Source: Pseudomonadota bacterium (GTDB lineage Bacteria; Pseudomonadota; Alphaproteobacteria; Rhizobiales; Xanthobacteraceae). From it: a stretch of DNA of 64,000 nucleotides. The stretch spans positions 81,571 through 145,570 of the forward strand of contig JAEXYA010000025.1 of NCBI GenBank assembly GCA_023451825.1. Reading direction: 5' to 3'. The notes beneath the pieces were generated by a model. The model did not search any database. It saw only the letters and a program-made list of their open reading frames with translations, and had not been told where the DNA came from. Made by a program: the position numbers and the translations under genes. Positions 60,887 to 64,000 of this stretch are shown here, one piece after another; position 1 is the first letter of the stretch; every line of letters starts with the position of its first letter.

Positions 60887-60894
60887 GTAGAACC
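60887..60894 (-). promoter_or_regulatory. Candidate iron-regulatory element upstream of TonB receptor 3
   Basis: On the minus strand TATAGAGGTTCTACC occurs about 80 bp before the receptor start; GGTTCTA matches the element before receptor 1, and TAGA-GGT-TCTA forms a short inverted repeat. By-eye similarity to an Irr ICE-type site only. Confidence 0.3.
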
Positions 60895-61067
60895 TCTATA
60901 AGATGCCGAGAATGTCGTTCGGGCCGGCGTGCCTAAAGCGCGCGGCCGCGGCGCGTCGATCGTTCGAAGATGCACTGCTCGATACGAAGTCTTGGGAAAC
61001 CGGGCGCGACAGCATTGCGGTGGCGCACAGAATTCTGCGCACCTCTCAATGACGCGTTTATGCCAGG

Positions 61068-61400
61068 TCAGTTCAGCGACTGGTTTCGCTGGCGATAGCC
61101 GCCGGTCTTGTCGCGGATGAAGATCTCGGCGACCTGGGAATGCCGGATCGGTTCTCCGGTCTCGTCGGGGACAAGATTCTGCTCGGACACGTAAGCGATG
61201 TATTCGGATTCCGAATTCTCGGCGAGCAGGTGATAGAACGGCTGATCCTTGTGCGGCCGGACTTCCTCAGGAATCGACTGCCACCATTCCTCGGTATTGT
61301 TGAAGACCGGATCGATGTCGAACACGACGCCCCGGAACGAATAGATCCGGTGACGGACGATCTGTCCGATCTGGAATTTGGCGGTGCGTGCTTTGACCAT
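61068..61400 (-). CDS. hspQ: Heat shock protein HspQ
   Basis: A 110-residue protein of the HspQ/YccV family: KFQIGQIVRHRIYSFRGVVF, the family core DIDPVFNNTEEWW, then QPFYHLLAENSESEYIAYVS and EQNLVPDETGEPIRHSQVAE. In E. coli HspQ is a heat-induced protein and a specificity-enhancing factor for Lon protease, earlier described as binding hemimethylated DNA. Length is normal. It is apparently monocistronic, between the third receptor and the Bug-type binding protein. Confidence 0.95.
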   Translation of the reverse strand: MVKARTAKFQIGQIVRHRIYSFRGVVFDIDPVFNNTEEWWQSIPEEVRPHKDQPFYHLLAENSESEYIAYVSEQNLVPDETGEPIRHSQVAEIFIRDKTGGYRQRNQSLN

Positions 61401-61475
61401 AGTCGGTCGAATAGACCAGGATTGTGGCCGATACTAGGGGCAAAGCGACGGATTTGCGACAGAAGCGGCAGGATA

Positions 61476-61508
61476 CCGCCCGGCGGCCTATACGGGGCCG
61501 CAGGGCGG
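61476..61508. terminator. Long GC-rich hairpin between Bug-type gene and hspQ
   Basis: CCGCCC (61476-61481) pairs with GGGCGG (61503-61508), and GCGGCC (61483-61488) with GGCCGC (61496-61501), a 12-bp stem with one internal mismatch and a 7-nt loop. It is downstream of the Bug-type gene (minus) but has no T-run, so terminator function is uncertain. Confidence 0.5.
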
Positions 61509-61589
61509 AATTGTCACATATGGATCGGTTCAGGGGCAGGGCAGTTGCGGCCATCGGGCGAACAGCCGCCGCCCATGGCCACGACCGAA

Positions 61590-62567
61590 TTAGCCGTCCA
61601 TGCGCAGGTCGAGCGCTTCCACGATCTCGGTCCACTGTTTCAGCGAACGCTCGACTTCAGCCTTGAACTCCGCCGCCGGGAGATAGGCAGGGACGGTGTC
61701 CATGCCGATCAGGCGTTCCTTGACCAGCGGCTTGTTGGCGGCGACCTGGAAGGCCGCGGCAAGCTTGTCGACGATCGGCTGGGGCGTCTTGGCGGGGGCG
61801 AACAGGCCGGAGAAGCCGGTGAAGCCGAAATAATCGGAATAGCCGAGCTCGATCATGGTCGGTGCGTTCGGCAGGCTGCCGATGCGCTCCTTGGCGCCGG
61901 CGACGGCGAGGGCGCGAATCTTGCCATCACGCACCATCGCGCCGGCCGCCGCCATGGAGTGGAAGCCGCCATCGATGGAGCCGCCGAGCATGTCCTGCAG
62001 CATCGGGCTCTCGCCGCGATAGGCGATGTTGACCGACTTCAATTTCGCCTCGCGCGCCAGCAGCACAGCGAAAGCATGGCCGTGCGAGCCGGCCGCGTAA
62101 TTGCCGAGCGACAGATCCTTGTCCTTTGCCCAAGCGATGAATTGCTGCATCGTCGTGACTTCGGCGGGGACCTTGGGCCCGACGCAGAATGCCAGCGCGG
62201 TGTAGCTGAGGCGGCCGATGGGCGCGAAATCCGTGACGGGCTGGTAGGTGAAGCGACGCATCACCACCGGCACCTGGATGTGCGAGGTGATCGTGAACAG
62301 CAACTGATGCCCATCGGGCTCGGCCTTGGCCACAGCTTCGGTGCCGATGATGCCATTGCCGCCACCGCGGTTGTCGACGAGCATCGTGCCACCGAGTTCG
62401 GCCTGCATGCCTTCAACCGCGAGCCGTCCCCAGGTGTCGGTGCCGCCGCCGGCAGGATAGGGAACGATGACGCGCACGGGGCGCGACGGGTAGGCGGACT
62501 GCGCGTGGGCAGCGAGCGGCAGCAGCAGCGGGGCAGCCAGAATGGCACGACGGCTCAGATGGGCCAT
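61590..62567 (-). CDS. Bug-family tripartite tricarboxylate transporter substrate-binding protein
   Basis: A 325-residue periplasmic binding protein with a twin-arginine-like signal (MAHLSRRAILAAPLLLPLAA) and Bug-family motifs: YPSRPVRVIVPYPAGGGTDT, MLVDNRGGGNGIIGTEAVAK, GNYAAGSHGHAFAVLLA, and DGKIRALAVAGAKERIGSLP. These proteins capture carboxylates for TctAB-type permeases or act as solitary sensors. No TctA/TctB gene is present here, so it is an orphan, as most Bug proteins are. AGGA lies about 10 nt before the ATG. It is divergent from an AEC transporter. Confidence 0.9.
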   Translation of the reverse strand: MAHLSRRAILAAPLLLPLAAHAQSAYPSRPVRVIVPYPAGGGTDTWGRLAVEGMQAELGGTMLVDNRGGGNGIIGTEAVAKAEPDGHQLLFTITSHIQVPVVMRRFTYQPVTDFAPIGRLSYTALAFCVGPKVPAEVTTMQQFIAWAKDKDLSLGNYAAGSHGHAFAVLLAREAKLKSVNIAYRGESPMLQDMLGGSIDGGFHSMAAAGAMVRDGKIRALAVAGAKERIGSLPNAPTMIELGYSDYFGFTGFSGLFAPAKTPQPIVDKLAAAFQVAANKPLVKERLIGMDTVPAYLPAAEFKAEVERSLKQWTEIVEALDLRMDG

Positions 62568-62979
62568 GGCGGGCGAATCCTTTCGATGGTCTTGATCGCG
62601 ATGTGGGATGAGGCCGACCAGCATGTCAGGCAATTGGCGTGATCCTGAGGGATTCGTGCCAAAATATGCGCCGTGACAGTGAGCCGAAGCGTCGTTGCGC
62701 TTCCAATGGGGCCGCTCAATAGCGACGGCCTAGCGCGTCATACGCCATGTGAGAAGAGAGGACGCTGTCGCATTCGACGATATGACTAGGCGGGCCGTTC
62801 CATCCCATGCAAGGGGGCGGGATATCCGATTGCTCGTTCCCGGCGATCGCCGATGTCTCGGCGAGATCGTGAATGTGAGGAGAAAGAATCCAAATTCTTG
62901 GACGTGCATCATCTTTGCCCATAAAGAACATGGATTCGGCTGTCACGTCGGGCCGGAAGAACAAGGCGAACGCCAATTC
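62568..62979. other. Divergent intergenic region between Bug-type and AEC transporter genes
   Basis: 412 bp with no supported gene; an open frame from 62749 runs into the transporter but has no transporter-like N-terminus. At 62884-62902 two overlapping short palindromes occur (AAGAAT/ATTCTT and TCCAA/TTGGA), a candidate operator for the transporter about 80 bp downstream. Confidence 0.45.
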
Positions 62980-63933
62980 ATGATGGACGTCCTCAATCTC
63001 GCGCTGCCCTATTTCGGGTTGATCTTCATCGGCTTCGCATGCGGCAAGGTGAAGACGCTGCCCGAAAGCGGCCTCGCCTGGATGAACTTCTTTCTACTCT
63101 ATGTCTCGTTGCCGGCGCTGTTCTTCCGCATCATGGCGAAAACGCCGTTCGAGGAACTCAACAATCTGCCGTTCGTGATCGGCACCACGCTGGCAACGGC
63201 GACGGCGTTCTTCCTGTCCGTTGGGACCGGCAAATTCCTTGGCCGGCTGACCATGCGCGAGGCGGGTATGGCCGGGCTCGCCGGCGGTTACGGCAATATC
63301 GGCTATATGGGACCGGGCCTGGCTCTGGCGGTGCTCGGGCCGAAGGCGGCAGTGCCGACGGCGCTGGTGTTCTGCTTCGACAGTATTTTTCTGTTCTCCA
63401 TCGCGCCCTTGATGATGGCGCTGACAGCGCCCGAAAAGCGGCCGCTGCTGCCCACCATCGGGATCGTCATCAAGCATATCCTGCTGCACCCGCTGATCGT
63501 CGCGGCCTATCTCGGCGCGGCAGTGGCGGCGTTTCATATTCAGATGCCTGTGGCGGTGGATGGCATGCTGCTGTTCCTGCAGAACTCGGCCGCACCTGTT
63601 GCCCTGTTTGCGCTTGGCGTCACCGTGGCCCTGCGACCGCTCGGCCGCGTGCCGTGGGAAATCCCTGGCCTGATCTTCATCAAGCTGCTGCTGCATCCGC
63701 TGATCGTGTTCGGCTTGATGCTGGCATTGGGGCCGTTTCCGCCGGTGTGGGCGGCAACGGCGGTGCTGCTGGCCTCACTGCCGCCGGCGCTCAATGTGTT
63801 CGTGATCGCGCGGCAGTATGACAGCTGGATCGAGCCGGCATCGGTCGCCGTGCTGCTCGGCACCTTCGTGTCGGTGCTGACGCTGACCTCGGTGATGTAT
63901 TTCCTGAAGTCAGGTCAGATCGCGTTTCCGTGA
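62980..63933 (+). CDS. AEC-family transporter (auxin efflux carrier type)
   Basis: A 317-residue inner-membrane protein with about ten helices in the auxin-efflux-carrier/malonate-transporter family: MMDVLNLALPYFGLIFIGFA, LAWMNFFLLYVSLPALFFRI with the family NxxxxxxxLPxxxF pattern, GLAGGYGNIGYMGPGLALAV and the second-half repeat LLHPLIVFGLMLALGP. Members export or exchange carboxylates such as malate or malonate. ATG 62980 is directly followed by a second ATG, with AAGG upstream. It is divergent from a Bug-type carboxylate-binding protein, so both may serve dicarboxylates; inference only. Confidence 0.88.
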   Translation: MMDVLNLALPYFGLIFIGFACGKVKTLPESGLAWMNFFLLYVSLPALFFRIMAKTPFEELNNLPFVIGTTLATATAFFLSVGTGKFLGRLTMREAGMAGLAGGYGNIGYMGPGLALAVLGPKAAVPTALVFCFDSIFLFSIAPLMMALTAPEKRPLLPTIGIVIKHILLHPLIVAAYLGAAVAAFHIQMPVAVDGMLLFLQNSAAPVALFALGVTVALRPLGRVPWEIPGLIFIKLLLHPLIVFGLMLALGPFPPVWAATAVLLASLPPALNVFVIARQYDSWIEPASVAVLLGTFVSVLTLTSVMYFLKSGQIAFP

Positions 63934-63937
63934 TCTT

Positions 63938-64000
63938 GTAGGATGGGTTGAGCGCAGCGATACCCATCACCGCAGGCGCTTGTCGTGATGGGTATCGCTG
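63938..64000 (+). repeat. GTAGGATGGG-type palindromic repeat, copy 3 (cut by window end)
   Basis: It starts GTAGGATGGGTTGAGCGCAG 4 nt after the transporter stop. CAGCGATACCCATCAC (63955-63970) is perfectly mirrored at 63985-64000, a 16-bp stem with 14-nt loop, and probably continues beyond the window. Confidence 0.75.

Noticed and set aside
1..64000. CRISPR array, insertion sequence, prophage or integrase
   Set aside because: No regularly spaced direct repeats, transposase, integrase or phage structural genes were seen; the only repeats are short dispersed palindromic elements.

Overview
The window is a high-GC chromosomal segment of an alphaproteobacterium, most likely of the Bradyrhizobium/Rhodopseudomonas/Tardiphaga/Afipia group (Nitrobacteraceae). 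The assignment rests on the ndvB-ndvD-ndvC cyclic beta-glucan locus, on the gene orders coaD-ppi-ppi-queA-tgt, glmU-glmS and recG/sdhE-mfd, and on short dispersed repeats of the kind common in that family. No phage, insertion sequence, plasmid function or CRISPR array was found. Genes are dense and mostly housekeeping, with accessory blocks for iron uptake, envelope glucan and small secreted proteins.

Layout. 1-4.8 kb: the 5' part of a KefB/KefC-type antiporter, an LLM-family oxidoreductase, an isochorismatase-like hydrolase divergent from its LysR regulator, and a small DUF2798-like membrane protein. 5-7.5 kb: a methyltransferase, a polysaccharide polymerase-like membrane protein and a small exported protein. 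7.8-11.9 kb: coaD, a periplasmic and a cytoplasmic cyclophilin, queA and tgt. 12.2-18.6 kb: tamA-tamB for outer-membrane assembly. 18.7-20 kb: a CoA-transferase. 20-33.4 kb: two closely related TonB-dependent receptors flanking a group of small genes (zinc ribbon, BrnA-like protein, caspase-like protein, DMT transporter, two secreted proteins, formyltransferase). The second receptor leads an operon DUF4198 - DUF3649 - PepSY membrane protein - DUF3325, which I read as an iron-siderophore uptake and inner-membrane reduction unit. 33.4 kb: tRNA-Lys.

33.7-39.4 kb: ndvB and ndvD divergent from ndvC, for periplasmic cyclic beta-(1,3),(1,6)-glucan. 39.5-45.7 kb: a SPOR-like envelope protein, glmU, glmS, a DUF502 membrane protein and a small membrane protein. 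45.8-51.9 kb: recG on the minus strand, divergent from sdhE-mfd. 52-57.2 kb (minus): a PRC-barrel protein, a degenerate PleD-like protein, and an operon of a YejA-type solute-binding protein with a degenerate adenylate-forming enzyme. 57.5-64 kb: an IalB-like protein, a third TonB-dependent receptor, hspQ, a Bug-type solute-binding protein and an AEC-family transporter.

The most notable points are an apparent ATT start codon for ndvC; a family of short palindromic repeats placed directly at the stop codons of three genes, in one case supplying the stop; a tRNA-guanine transglycosylase lacking all three zinc-ligand cysteines; two catalytically degenerate proteins next to each other (PleD-like and acyl-CoA-ligase-like); and three siderophore receptors that share an arginine-rich linker after the TonB box and a GTTC(C)TA-type element about 70-80 nt upstream. 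No wholly new multi-gene system could be demonstrated from sequence alone.
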